Part shown: positions 34,091 to 44,700 of the stretch, piece after piece
Position numbering within the stretch: position 1 is the stretch's first letter
Layout: each line of letters opens with the position of its first letter
Assembly (NCBI RefSeq): GCF_000172555.1
Contig: NZ_ABOX02000005.1
Location: forward strand, 1 to 64,000
DNA: 64,000 nucleotides
Reading direction: 5' to 3'
Origin: Pedosphaera parvula Ellin514
Lineage (GTDB): Bacteria; Verrucomicrobiota; Verrucomicrobiia; Limisphaerales; Pedosphaeraceae
Translations under genes and position numbers: made by a program
Notes under the pieces: model-generated
Database searches by the model: none
What the model was told of the DNA's origin: nothing
The model's input: only the letters and a program-made list of their open reading frames with translations

Positions 34091-34957
34091 ATGATCCGAA
34101 GGTGTTTTTGGCAATATGTACTTGGTGCATTGTTCCTTTTTGCTGTGCAGGCAAAGCTTTTGGCGCATGGGGACTTACATGGACGGATCGCAGCGCTAAC
34201 CATCCAGATAAATGCGGAGACGAATAATCCGCAACTCTATCTCGAGCGCGGGGAGTTGCATCGATTGCATGAGGAATGGGAGGGGGCGCTGGCCGATTTC
34301 AACCGGGCTGCAGCACTTGATCCAACCTCAAAACTGGCCGAGTTGGGTCGTGGCAGAGCTCTGCTGGGGGCCGGGAATCCAAAAGAGGCTTTGCTGGCTT
34401 TGGAGATTTTTCTTAAGGCCTTTCCGCATCACATTGAAGCCCGCCTGACCTATGCCCGCGCACTCTCGCGCTTGAATCGGCCTGCGGAGGCGGCTGAGAA
34501 CTTCAGCCAGGTAATCCAACTCACGCCTGATCCCATGCCGGACTATTATCTCGAACGTGCACGCATGTTGGTTTTGGCAAACCGTTTGGACGAAGCATTG
34601 AACGGCCTGGATGAAGGCATCAAAAGAACGAAGGCTGTGGCCTCTTTGCAACTGCCGGCAATCGATTTGGAAATTCAGCAAAAGCATTTCGATGAGGCTT
34701 TATCCCGACTGGATCAATTGTCAGCCCTGGCTCCCCGAAAGGAAGCCTGGGCGGCGCGACGTGGAGAAATTCTGGAACTGGCCGATCGAACGACGGAGGC
34801 GCGAGCGGCTTACATGTCAGGATTAGCATGGCTGCAAGATTTGGCGCCGGCACGACGCCAGACACGCATGATGGTGGAGCTGGACCACCGGTTGCGTGAA
34901 GGATTGGAACGGTCGGAAACAAAAGAATTCCAGTTGAGAGCAGAGGTAAAAAAGTGA
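34091..34957 (+). CDS. Secreted TPR-repeat protein
   Basis: A 288-residue exported protein: signal peptide (WQYVLGALFLFAVQAKLLA, cleavage near residue 25) and then about five to six tetratricopeptide repeats, e.g. PQLYLERGELHRLHEEWEGA, YYLERARMLVLANRLDEAL and EAWAARRGEILELADRTTEA. TPR solenoids mediate protein contacts. Its stop overlaps the start of the purple acid phosphatase gene (GTGA), so the two are translated in a coupled manner and may act together at the envelope. Confidence 0.8.
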   Translation: MIRRCFWQYVLGALFLFAVQAKLLAHGDLHGRIAALTIQINAETNNPQLYLERGELHRLHEEWEGALADFNRAAALDPTSKLAELGRGRALLGAGNPKEALLALEIFLKAFPHHIEARLTYARALSRLNRPAEAAENFSQVIQLTPDPMPDYYLERARMLVLANRLDEALNGLDEGIKRTKAVASLQLPAIDLEIQQKHFDEALSRLDQLSALAPRKEAWAARRGEILELADRTTEARAAYMSGLAWLQDLAPARRQTRMMVELDHRLREGLERSETKEFQLRAEVKK

Positions 34958-36960
34958 GAATGCCGATGTATGCCAAATCGAAAAACTTCGAGCGCCTCGT
35001 GATGATTTTCAGCCTGCTGCTGGTGGTTGTGGTGGCCCAAGCCACTACCGTAACCCGCGGGCCGTACCTGCAAATGGGGACATCGAGCGGAATAATAGTT
35101 CGCTGGCGTACGGATGCCACTAACGAGAGCAGCGTGATTTACGGCACTAATCTCGCAGCGCTCAATTTCACAAACGCTGACTCAACGCCAACAACCGAGC
35201 ACGAAGTCAAGCTCACCGGTTTGTCTCCCGATACGCGGTATTACTACGCGATTGGCGATGCGATCGGAGTCCTGGCGGGAAATGATACAAATACTTTTTT
35301 TGTAACGGCGCCGCTCGCCGGAGTGGCGCGGCCGACGCGCATTTGGGTGATTGGCGATGGAGGTTGGGCCAACGGGGATCAGGCGGCAGTGCGGGAGGCC
35401 TACTACAATTTTACCGGTACGAACCATACGCATCTTTGGCTGCTGTTGGGAGACAATGCCTATTACACCGGCACCGATGCGGAGTACCAGAGCGCCGTAT
35501 TTGACTCGTATAACAGTATGTTGCGAAAATCCGTGGTTTGGCCCACCTTGGGAAATCACGATTCCGCCTTCTCCACCGAATTTACCACCAACTATCCTTA
35601 CTTCTCGATCTTCACCCTTCCAGCCAATGGGGAAGCTGGGGGCGTTGCTTCCGGCACAGAACATTATTACTCATACGATTATGGGAATATCCATTTCGTT
35701 TGTCTTGATTCCATGACAGCCGATCGTTCATCGAATGGAGCGATGGCCAATTGGTTGAGGACTGATCTGGCGGCGAACACCAACACCTGGCTCATAGCCT
35801 TTTGGCATCATCCACCTTATACGAAGGGATCGCATGATTCTGATACTGAAATTGAACTGATGCAGATGCGGCAGAATTTTGTGCCCATCCTGGAGGATGC
35901 GGGTGTGGATTTGATTCTGTCGGGACACAGCCATGATTATGAGCGGTCCTATTTCATGGACGGCAATTACGGGCCATCCTCTGCCCTCAACACCAATACC
36001 ATGTTCATCAATGGCGGTAGCGGTCGCGAGACGAACGGTGTCGGTGCCTACATGAAACTTGAGGGTGGTCCGATTGGACATCAAGGGGCCGTGTATGTGG
36101 TGGCAGGATGTTCAAGTTCCATGGAGGGAGGGCCGTTGAACCATAATGCAATGTATGTTTCGTTGAATTCGTTGGGCTCGGTCGTGATTGACGTTGCCAG
36201 CAACCGTTTGGACGCGCTCTTTCTGAGGGAGACGGGGGAAACGAATGATTGGTTTAGCATTGTGAAGGACAGTTACGGTCCCCTGGCAGGCAATCTGGTG
36301 GTTCGCGCTGATTCCTCAACGAATTTGTTATTCCAGGCGGGAAACACCAATCAACATGGTTCGTGGTATGCGTTAACCAGCGCGCCCACCAACGGGTTGA
36401 TAAGAAACTTCAACCCTCCGACAGGGACGTTCACTTATACCCCCGTGCGCGGATCAACCAACGGCGACTCGTTTCAATTTGCCGTTACGGATGGGCAAAC
36501 CAGCAGCCCTCCCGCGCTGGTGAACATTGCGGTGCAATCATTGAGTGACACCAATCACAACGGGATGGATGATGCCTGGGAGCGTCTTTACGGAGTGAGC
36601 GATCCGAATGGTGATCCTGATCAGGATGGCATGACAAATTTGCAGGAATACCTGGCGGGAACCAACCCGCAGGATGGTAATTCCTGGCTGCGCGTGGGCA
36701 AGATAGTAGGAGATGCCAGCCAGCATATGATTTTAACCTGGCCCTCCATAGGCGGAGTGCGTTACCGGGTTCTTTACAGCAACGGAGACGCAAATGGAAA
36801 TTTCAACGGGACGTTTGTGCCGATCGTGCGGTCAGTAGAGTCGGAAATGGCCGCAGGCGCGGTGGGCTCACCGTCGAGCCTGAGTTTTACCGATGATTTT
36901 TCTTTGACTGGCGCATCGGTAAATGGGAAGCGGTTTTACCGCATCCAGGTTGTGCGCTGA
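34954..36960 (+). CDS. Secreted purple acid phosphatase-like metallophosphoesterase
   Basis: A 668-residue exported enzyme: signal segment (about 14-30), N-terminal fibronectin-III-like domain (about 33-110), metallophosphoesterase domain with all five blocks (IGDGGWANGD, LLGDNAYYTG, TLGNHDS, FWHHPPYTKG, SGHSHDYERS), an Ig-like segment (about 430-525), a calcium-binding type 3 repeat (DTNHNGMDDAWERLYG, DPNGDPDQDGMTNLQEY) and a final beta domain. Family members hydrolyse phosphomonoesters with an Fe-Zn or Fe-Mn centre; the C-terminal parts probably attach or sort the protein outside the cell. GTG 34954 is preferred because GAGG lies seven bases upstream; ATG 34960 is the alternative. Confidence 0.88.
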   Translation: MRMPMYAKSKNFERLVMIFSLLLVVVVAQATTVTRGPYLQMGTSSGIIVRWRTDATNESSVIYGTNLAALNFTNADSTPTTEHEVKLTGLSPDTRYYYAIGDAIGVLAGNDTNTFFVTAPLAGVARPTRIWVIGDGGWANGDQAAVREAYYNFTGTNHTHLWLLLGDNAYYTGTDAEYQSAVFDSYNSMLRKSVVWPTLGNHDSAFSTEFTTNYPYFSIFTLPANGEAGGVASGTEHYYSYDYGNIHFVCLDSMTADRSSNGAMANWLRTDLAANTNTWLIAFWHHPPYTKGSHDSDTEIELMQMRQNFVPILEDAGVDLILSGHSHDYERSYFMDGNYGPSSALNTNTMFINGGSGRETNGVGAYMKLEGGPIGHQGAVYVVAGCSSSMEGGPLNHNAMYVSLNSLGSVVIDVASNRLDALFLRETGETNDWFSIVKDSYGPLAGNLVVRADSSTNLLFQAGNTNQHGSWYALTSAPTNGLIRNFNPPTGTFTYTPVRGSTNGDSFQFAVTDGQTSSPPALVNIAVQSLSDTNHNGMDDAWERLYGVSDPNGDPDQDGMTNLQEYLAGTNPQDGNSWLRVGKIVGDASQHMILTWPSIGGVRYRVLYSNGDANGNFNGTFVPIVRSVESEMAAGAVGSPSSLSFTDDFSLTGASVNGKRFYRIQVVR

Positions 36961-37261
36961 GTTTGAACGGGCCAGGGCAGGTTCCACGAACCCATTTCCT
37001 TCAACCCTGCGATTCGTTTCAAGTATTGCAGGTTGCTTAGGCTTCAGCGGCTCGAAAAATCCAGACCTTTCAGATCAACCATGTAAGCACAAGAGTAACT
37101 AAGGTATGCATTCGAGGGCATCCGCGGAATGACTTTTAGAAAGTCAGAGTGTCTCGAATTGGGACGTGGTCAAGGACGGGTGGAGGGCGGCACTGGGTTT
37201 GTTGCGTTGAAATCAAAGGGTGGACTTTAAAATTGCGTACAAACATGTAGGTGCTTTGGCA
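36961..37261. other. Non-coding spacer
   Basis: About 300 bases between two plus-strand genes. I see no gene, strong hairpin or repeat. AGGTG at about 37249 serves the following gene. Confidence 0.5.
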
Positions 37262-40207
37262 ATGGTCTGGGTTTTGCTTAAGAACAATCCGCCGATAACG
37301 ATTTGTAAACAAATGAACTCCGAGGCAAAGCTATTTGGATTGCCGCTGCGAACTTTTTCCAAGATTGCGGCTGGAATGGTGGCTTTTCTTGGGACATTCG
37401 TCCTGATTGGCTGGGCAGCAGACTTCAAATTCCTGCTTCAAATCATTCCCGGGATGCCGGCCATGAATCCGTTGACGGCCGTCTGCTTCATTCTGGCCGC
37501 CATTTCCCTGATTTGTTCACAGCAGACTCCGGGGACAGCTCCTGACCCGCTCCTGGTGTACATCGGCCGCACCTGCGCTGCATTTATAGGCCTGGCAGCG
37601 CTCCTGAAACTTGCAAGCTCGTTGACAGGCTGGGGTTTTCAAGTGGATCAACTGCTCTTTCGTCACGAGTTGGCTGCTCAATCGGTTCATTTTCCCAGGG
37701 CCATGTCGCCTAACACGGCCATCAATCTGTTCTGCTGTGCGGCGGGACTGGTCACCCTGGACAAGCGGACGAAGCGTGGTCAATGGCCGGCTCAATATCT
37801 GGCCATCTGGACAATGCTGTGGGCCTGGCTGACACTGGTCAGTTACCTTTTTGATTCCCGATCCTTTTATTCCACGACGAGCTATGTGCCGATGGCGTTG
37901 CATACCTGCGCAGCCTTTGTGGTGTTAACTTTGGGCATGCTGACTGCAAGGCCGGAGCATGGTATTATCGCAACACTCTGCAGCATGGAAGTGGGAGGCA
38001 AGATCACGCGCCGGTTGATGCCGTTGGCCATTTTCATTCCTTCCCTGTTGGGCGGGTTGAAGATGATCAATCATGGGACCAGTTTGTTCGCGGCCGATTT
38101 CAGTGTGTCCATGGTGGTGATAGCGAGCATTGTCATTTCCATGGCAATTATTTGCGGCATTGGAGCGGCGTTGAATGATTCAGCGAGAGAGCGGCGGAGA
38201 GTGCAGCGCGGATTGCGCGACTCGCAGCGGCGGTTCCGATCCATCTGGGAGCATTCAGCGGATGGAATGCGGTTGACCGATGGGGAGGGAACGATGATCG
38301 ACGTCAATCCGGCGTTTTGTGACATGGTGGGTATCAGGGCGGAGGAACTCCTGAACAAACCGATTTCCGAGCTCTTCGCGGATGATGAGGATCCCAGGCG
38401 GAGTCTGCAAAAATATAAGGAACGTTTTCGGGCTGGGATGATTGATCAAAACCTGGAAAAACAGATTAAATTCCGTTCAGGCAGGGTGGCAGATGTGGAA
38501 GTTTCCGTATCGTATGTGGAATTGGAGGGTGGGAAGCCTTTGTTGCTCTCCATATTCCGGGACATTAGTGAGCGCAAGATCGCCGAGACGCAGATTAGGG
38601 AATTGAACGAGGTGTTGGAGCGGAGAGTAGCTGAGCGCACTGCAGAATTGGAAGCAAGCGAGCAACGCTATCTATTTTTGGCAGATTCCATGCCCCATAT
38701 TATTTGGACAGCGAAGCCGGATGGCAGCCTCGATTATTTTAACCAAAGGTGGGTTGAACACACCGGCCTGAATCTCGAAGAGGCGAAAGATTGGGGTTGG
38801 CAGGCGGCCATTCATCCGGAGGATCTGGAAAGCTGCATGGCACGATGGAGCCAGGCTTGTGAGACGGGTGAGAGCTTTGAGACAGAATACCGGCTTAGAC
38901 AGGGCTCTGATGAGGTTTACCGCTGGCATTTGGGACGGGCTCTGCCACTCCGGGATGAAAAAGGTGACATTGTCCAATGGGTTGGAACGTGCACGGATAT
39001 TAATGATTTAAAGCAGGTGCAGGATGAGTTTAAGCGCCTCAACGCGGATTTGGAGAAAAGGGTTGAGGACAGGACCAATGCCTTAACGAAAGCGAACCTG
39101 GCGCTGGAGAAGGATCTGGATAAGCGCAAGCTGGTCGAAGCTTCCCTGGCGAGGGTTAAAGCCAAACTGGAAGCCATTTTGGATGCGGCCACACAGGTGG
39201 CGATCATCGCGACTGATACAAACGGGATCATCACCATGTTCAATCCAGGCGCGGAGCGCATTTTGGGTTATACCAAAGAGGAAATGGTCGGGAAGGTCAC
39301 GCCTGAGAGGTATCATGTTCCGAATGAAGTGGAGAGTTACGGTGCGCAACTGAGTGAAGAATTTGACCGGACGATTGCCGGATTCAGTGTTCTCGTGGAG
39401 CAGGCACGGCATGTTGGCTATGAAGAGCGGGAATGGACCTACGTACGGAAAGACGGCCTATTGATACCCGTAAGCGTGGTCGTTACGGCCTTGCGGGAGG
39501 CAGATGGCAAAATGGTTGGATTCCTGGCAATCGTCAGGGACGTTTCCCGGCGGAAGGAAGCAGAAGCGGAATTGCGGGCCAGCGAAGCGCGTTTCCGTGC
39601 GCTGTCAGCGTCATCGCCCATTGGAATTTTTCAAACTGATCTGGCCGGGAATTGCCTTTATGCAAATGCCCAATGGTTGCGTCTGGCTGGCTTGAGATCG
39701 GATGAAGTGACGGGCCTGGGCTGGACAAATGCGATTTATCCACCGGAGCGTGATGAGGTGATGAAAGAAATGGCCGCCTGTTCCAAAGAAGGCAGGGAAT
39801 TTACGCGAGAATTTCGGGTGCAAACACCGGAAGGAATCGTGCGCTGGGTACGTTCGCGGGCAGCCACCATCATGGCCCAGGGCAAAGCGGTGGGATACGT
39901 TGGCACGACGGAGGATATTACTGAGCGCCGAGCCGCGGAGGAGCAATTGCGCCGCTTCGCCGCCGATGTGGAGAACACCAACAGCGAATTGAAGGAGGCA
40001 CTCGCGAAAGTGAAAACGTTGCGGGGCCTGCTGCCGATCTGCTCTGGTTGTAAAAAGATTCGGGACGACAAGGGGTATTGGAATCAGATTGAGTTTTTCA
40101 TCCGTGACCATTCTGATGCCAACTTCAGCCACGGAATGTGCCCGGAATGCGCGAAGCAATTTTTCCCGGGGTTCGTGGCCGTCTCCGGTAGAACTCAAGG
40201 GCGGTGA
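37262..40207 (+). CDS. Multi-PAS membrane sensor with C-terminal CxxC/CPEC module
   Basis: A 981-residue protein without a kinase, cyclase or GGDEF/EAL output. Residues about 30-300 contain seven or eight membrane helices (MASE-like sensor). Four PAS domains follow (about 320-440, 475-615, 660-780, 785-905), linked by coiled coils (e.g. NEVLERRVAERTAELEAS). The C-terminus is LKEALAKVKTLRGLLPICSG with C927/C930, DDKGYWNQIEFF and C960/C963 in CPEC, a module that recurs at the end of PAS and response-regulator proteins in several phyla and looks metal-binding. The start ATG 37262 has AGGTG eight bases upstream; GTG 37220 and ATG 37313 are alternatives. Confidence 0.8.
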   Translation: MVWVLLKNNPPITICKQMNSEAKLFGLPLRTFSKIAAGMVAFLGTFVLIGWAADFKFLLQIIPGMPAMNPLTAVCFILAAISLICSQQTPGTAPDPLLVYIGRTCAAFIGLAALLKLASSLTGWGFQVDQLLFRHELAAQSVHFPRAMSPNTAINLFCCAAGLVTLDKRTKRGQWPAQYLAIWTMLWAWLTLVSYLFDSRSFYSTTSYVPMALHTCAAFVVLTLGMLTARPEHGIIATLCSMEVGGKITRRLMPLAIFIPSLLGGLKMINHGTSLFAADFSVSMVVIASIVISMAIICGIGAALNDSARERRRVQRGLRDSQRRFRSIWEHSADGMRLTDGEGTMIDVNPAFCDMVGIRAEELLNKPISELFADDEDPRRSLQKYKERFRAGMIDQNLEKQIKFRSGRVADVEVSVSYVELEGGKPLLLSIFRDISERKIAETQIRELNEVLERRVAERTAELEASEQRYLFLADSMPHIIWTAKPDGSLDYFNQRWVEHTGLNLEEAKDWGWQAAIHPEDLESCMARWSQACETGESFETEYRLRQGSDEVYRWHLGRALPLRDEKGDIVQWVGTCTDINDLKQVQDEFKRLNADLEKRVEDRTNALTKANLALEKDLDKRKLVEASLARVKAKLEAILDAATQVAIIATDTNGIITMFNPGAERILGYTKEEMVGKVTPERYHVPNEVESYGAQLSEEFDRTIAGFSVLVEQARHVGYEEREWTYVRKDGLLIPVSVVVTALREADGKMVGFLAIVRDVSRRKEAEAELRASEARFRALSASSPIGIFQTDLAGNCLYANAQWLRLAGLRSDEVTGLGWTNAIYPPERDEVMKEMAACSKEGREFTREFRVQTPEGIVRWVRSRAATIMAQGKAVGYVGTTEDITERRAAEEQLRRFAADVENTNSELKEALAKVKTLRGLLPICSGCKKIRDDKGYWNQIEFFIRDHSDANFSHGMCPECAKQFFPGFVAVSGRTQGR

Positions 40208-40537
40208 GGCCCAGGGACAGGCGGACTGAACAAGAGCGATGAATATTCTTTCATACATGCTTTCTGAGAAGTCGGTGCGATACTTCCAGCGGAAGCCGGG
40301 GGAATTCGATGCTTTTGGATCGTGCGTCTGAGGCTTGCGAACAGGCTAGGGATGCGGAACCTGGCTTTTCTTTCACCGGAGTATCTGGGGGGGGGCGGGT
40401 TGACGTAACAAGGCGGGAGCGGAAGTTGTAATCCACCGTTGCCTGTTCTCTCCATTTGCGCAAAGGCGAATAATAATAGAGATTATTTTAAACGCGCTAT
40501 ATGACGCGAATGAAAACTCAGATAATCTTTTTACTCC
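40208..40537. other. Non-coding spacer with a G-run
   Basis: About 330 bases; no gene recognised. Contains a run of nine or so G near 40387-40396, liable to sequencing error, and AT-rich text just before the next gene. Confidence 0.5.
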
Positions 40538-40963
40538 ATGACTTCGCAACCTGATTCCCCATCGCCATCAAACGCCGACCAGCCTCGGCAGAACTTGCAA
40601 GCCCTGCGCCAAAGCATCCTGGATTTGCACAAGACATTGATCGATTCCGAAAAGGTTGGATACGAGCAGACTTTCGGCCCGATTGAATCGCAAAACAAAT
40701 TTCTGCAATTGCTGATCAGCGACCCGTGGTTCGCCTGGTTGCATCCGTTGTCTGAGTTGGTGGTCGTGATGGATGAGACTTTGGATGGCGAGGAGCCGGT
40801 GACAGCCGAGATCGTCAAGCGCTTTGCGGCAGAGACCAAAGCTTTATTAAAAGCTTCCGAGGAAGGCGAGGGATTCGAGCGGAGCTACTTTGAGGCGTTG
40901 CAGCGCGAGCCGGATGTGGTGATGGCGCATGCTGAAGTGGCCAAAAGGCTGAATGTCAACTGA
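40538..40963 (+). CDS. Conserved hypothetical protein
   Basis: A 141-residue soluble protein with a Ser/Pro/Gln-rich start and a helical body: LQALRQSILDLHKTLIDSEK, FLQLLISDPWFAWLHPLSEL, LVVVMDETLDGEEPVTAEIV. The pattern resembles small cytoplasmic helical proteins found in many proteobacteria and Verrucomicrobiota, but no function is known to me. It stands between two spacers with its own start and no clear Shine-Dalgarno. Confidence 0.65.
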   Translation: MTSQPDSPSPSNADQPRQNLQALRQSILDLHKTLIDSEKVGYEQTFGPIESQNKFLQLLISDPWFAWLHPLSELVVVMDETLDGEEPVTAEIVKRFAAETKALLKASEEGEGFERSYFEALQREPDVVMAHAEVAKRLNVN

Positions 40964-41013
40964 GTTGCCTTGGGCATTGGAAATCAGGAAAGTTTTCTGT
41001 ATTTAGTCGTCGC

Positions 41014-41115
41014 ATGAGAACAAAGGTTAAGCCCATTCCGGACGTAGCTCCGCAAGAGATGCAAAAGCGATTGGCAGATTTTTATGCGAGGATGGCGTTG
41101 CAAAAAGGCGCGTGA
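41014..41115 (+). CDS. Possible 33-residue small protein
   Basis: A short frame starting ATGAGAACAAAGG and ending in TGA just before the YdeI-like gene. It encodes a basic, partly helical peptide (MRTKVKPIPDVAPQ, then QKRLADFYARMALQK). No Shine-Dalgarno stands out. It could be a small gene or an N-terminal remnant. Kept because it fills the gap and is rich in charged helix-forming residues. Confidence 0.3.
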   Translation: MRTKVKPIPDVAPQEMQKRLADFYARMALQKGA

Positions 41116-41136
41116 GAAAACCTGTTGCACGATTCA

Positions 41137-41712
41137 ATGGAGATTATTTGTTTCACCTCGGCTGCGGATTTCCGGCAATGGCTGAAAACGAACGGTGGTA
41201 AAGCCACCGAGGTCGTGGTCGGCTTTTATAAAAAGGATTCAGGCAAAAATGGCATCACCTATGCGGAAGCTTTGGATGAGGTGCTTTGCTTTGGCTGGAT
41301 AGATGGCGTGCGGAAGCGGATTGACGGGTTGAGTTACATGATTCGGTTTACGCCACGAAAGCCGAAGAGCATCTGGAGCAAGGTAAACATCAAACGGGTA
41401 GAGGCCTTGAAGGAACTGGGACGCATGCAGGCGACGGGTTTACAGGCATTTGCGAGACGTGATCCGGCGAGGTCGGGCATTTACTCATTCGAGAATGCGG
41501 AGCGAAAGCTGGAGGCCGCTGCGGAGAAGCGGTTCAAAGCGAATAGGAAGGCGTGGGAATTCTTCCGGGCGCAGGCACCGTGGTATCAGCGGACAGCCAG
41601 TTGGTGGGTGATGAGCGCGAAAAGGGAGGAGACGAAGTCAAGACGGTTGGAACAATTGATTCAGGATTCGGAAAAGGGGCAAAGGCTGGCTCATCTGGCC
41701 AGGAAGGTCTGA
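41137..41712 (+). CDS. YdeI/OmpD-associated family protein
   Basis: A 191-residue soluble protein of the YdeI type (bacteriocin-protection/OmdA family). Diagnostic text is FRQWLKTNGGKATEVVVGFY near the start, EALDEVLCFGWIDGVRKRID, the MIRFTPRKPKSIWSKVNIKR block and the C-terminal helix ending RRLEQLIQDSEKGQRL. Members have been linked to polymyxin and bacteriocin tolerance in enterics; the molecular activity is unknown. A TTG start 12 bases upstream is possible. It converges with the SNF2 gene, 55 bases away. Confidence 0.85.
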   Translation: MEIICFTSAADFRQWLKTNGGKATEVVVGFYKKDSGKNGITYAEALDEVLCFGWIDGVRKRIDGLSYMIRFTPRKPKSIWSKVNIKRVEALKELGRMQATGLQAFARRDPARSGIYSFENAERKLEAAAEKRFKANRKAWEFFRAQAPWYQRTASWWVMSAKREETKSRRLEQLIQDSEKGQRLAHLARKV

Positions 41713-41767
41713 GCTTTCAATGGGCGGGAGTGCAGCAGAGACGGGCTGCCTTCGTCACGCTGGTCGC

Positions 41768-44700
41768 TCATGGAGCATCACTCAGGAGAAACTCCAGATC
41801 CTGCATGGTGAGGCTTTGGGCAAACTTTTCTTCACCGAGAACATCGTCAGCGAGGGAGGATTTCTGCTTCTGCAGTTGCCGGATTTTTTCTTCAATGCTC
41901 TCCTTGATCAGCAGTCGATAGGCAATGACATTGCGTGACTGGCCGATGCGGTGGGTGCGGTCGATGGCCTGGTTTTCCACGGCCGGATTCCACCAGGGAT
42001 CAAAAAGGACGACGTAGCTGGCGGCGGTCAGGTTGAGGCCGAAGCCGCCGGCCTTGAGCGAAATGAGAAAGACTGCCGCACCTTCAGTTGCCTGAAACCG
42101 TTGTACCAACTCGCCGCGGTTTTCGGTGTCGCCTGCCAGGTAAAATAAGGGCCAGCCTTTGGCTTCGATGTCGGTTCGCAGGATGTCGAGCATGTCCACG
42201 AACTGGGAAAAGACGAGGACTTTTTGGCCTTCCTCCACCAAGGGTTCGAGTTGTTCGAACAAGGCGTCCACTTTGGCGCTGCTGGCGCGGGATTCCGGTT
42301 TGACCAGCCGGGGATGGCAGGAAATCTGACGGAGACGCAGCAGCGAGGTGAGAAAATGAAAGCGCTCTTTAGCGAACTCCTTTTGGGTTTTGACTCGCAG
42401 GAGCATTTGCTGCGCACGTTTCAATTCAGCGCGGTAAAGCGTTTTTTGTTCCCCTTCCATTTCGCAGTACAAATCCTCTTCGATGCGGTCGGGCAGATCC
42501 TTGGCGACTTGGGACTTGGTGCGTCGCAGGAGAAAAGGGCGGACACGCGCAGAGAGGCGACGCCGGGCAAAGGGATCCTCTTTCGCATCATACAGACGGG
42601 CAAACTGAGTGCGGCTGCCGAGAATGCCAGGCATGGCGAAGTTCATGAGGCTCCATAAATCGAGCAGGCGGTTTTCGATGGGAGTTCCGGAAAGAACGAG
42701 CCGGTGTTGCGCCTTCAAGGCGCGTGCCACCTGGGCCGTCTGAGAATTCGGATTTTTGATATATTGCCCTTCATCCAGAATCACGGCCAGCCAGTTCACG
42801 GGTGCGAGCGATTCACCAATGAGGCGGAGCTGGCTGTAATTCATCACGTGCAGATCGGCTTCATTCAGCGACCGGAGAAGCTGGTCGAGGCTGCTGGCCG
42901 TCCAGACCTTGACTTTCAAACCGGGGGCAAAACGAGCGGCTTCGGCGCACCAATTGTCCATCACGCTCTTGGGACATACGACCAGCGAAGGGGTGATTTG
43001 CGCCTTGCCCGAGCCGCGCAACCATTGCAGCCAGGAGAGGGTTTGCAACGTCTTGCCCAGCCCCATGTCGTCGGCAAGAATGCCGCCGAAACGATTCTCC
43101 GCGAGATAGGCCAAAAAATGAAAGCCTTCCTGCTGATAGGGGCGGAGCGTGGCTTGAATCGATTCGGGAAGAGCCAGGGTGACGCGTGCCTTGATTTCCC
43201 CGGCCCGGCGTTGAACGTTCTCGAACTGTTCTTCCGGGAGAAATTTTTTCGCGGAATGCTCCGCTAATTGAAGAGCGTGGAGCCGTTGCGGCGCGGCGGT
43301 CAGTTCGCGGGGATTCAATCCCAGTCGGGCGAGTTGTTCATCCTCTTCGGCGTCCAGGTTGAAGTGGAGTTTGCGCCAGCCCTTGCCTTGCAGCCGCACA
43401 TAGCCGCCACGGGCGTTGAGCAGCAGGTTGAGTTCCTCCTGAGTAAGCGTGGTGTCGGTGACATCAAGAACAACCCGCAAATCGAACCAATCCATTTCCG
43501 CTTCGGCAACATCCAGCCGGACGCGACCGGCGATGGCATCCTGGGCGAGAGAGGCGAGCTCGCCTTTTAATTCAATTTTAATCTCGGACGGCAGTGATTT
43601 GAGCCAGACGGCAAATTGTTCCGGAAATTTTTTGGTGACCCGGATGGACCACAGGCCGGCGTAGCTTTCCCAGCGGGCATCGAAAGCGGTCAAAAGGGAA
43701 GAAGCGTCGTAGAGAGAACTCCGGTCGAAAAGCGTAATGGCCTCATTCTTCGCTTTCTTTGAAGAATGCAACACTTGCGACTGGGCATTAAGCCACGAAT
43801 TTCCATTCCAGATTTCCACAGCTTTGCCATCCGGGGATTGAGCCTGAATTTGAATCGTGCAGATTTCACTATTGCTTCCGGGATAACTTTCCGCGAGCGC
43901 ACAGGTGATGGCCAGATGCAAAGGAATCGTGCGCACACGCTCGCGAAGGCGCGGCGGCATTTCCAGGTTGAGAGAATGAAGGAGCATCGCGCCGGAACGG
44001 CTCTCCAGAGCGGGGGCGGGAATTAAATTATCGCGATTGGGCGCCAAGATGTCGCTCTCGGTTGAAGGTCCGCGGAAAACGGCGGCGCGGGTGACGAAGA
44101 GCGCCGGGCGGCCCTCGATCTCGCAGAGAACCGGAGGCATCGGCAAGCCATCTGTGCGTTCCAAATAAAACCGGTAATCGCCGGATGTGTCCGCCGGGGA
44201 ATCAAATCGCCAGCGGAGGGTGGCATCCGGTCGCTCGAAAGGCTGGCCTTCAGTATTGACGAGCAAGTCGTTGAATTCGGGCATGCGGAAGAGGCGCCCC
44301 AATTTTTTAAGCGGGGAGGCATCCGAGTAAGGCAGTTCGGGACGGCTGCCAAAATCCAGGCGCGAAGAAAACGTCTCCCACAACCATTCCAATTCAGGAG
44401 CGAGCACGGTACGGCCATTTTGCAACTCGCCTTGTAATGTCCTGGCCTGGGCTGCCTTGACGGCTTCGAAGTTTTCGCGGCCCGGAAGCTTCCATTCCAG
44501 GACGGCAGCTTGTTCAGTGAAGCGGACACGCAACTGGCATGGATTGGTTTTTGTGGCAACTGCTGGCGCGGACCAGGACAGGGATTGATCGAGGGTTTGT
44601 TTCCATTGCTCGATCTCCTGCTCACGCCGCCAGGATTGCAATTTTTGCCTGATCTCGTCCAGGTTGGTTACAGGTTGCAGGAATGCGGGCACAGAGGAGC

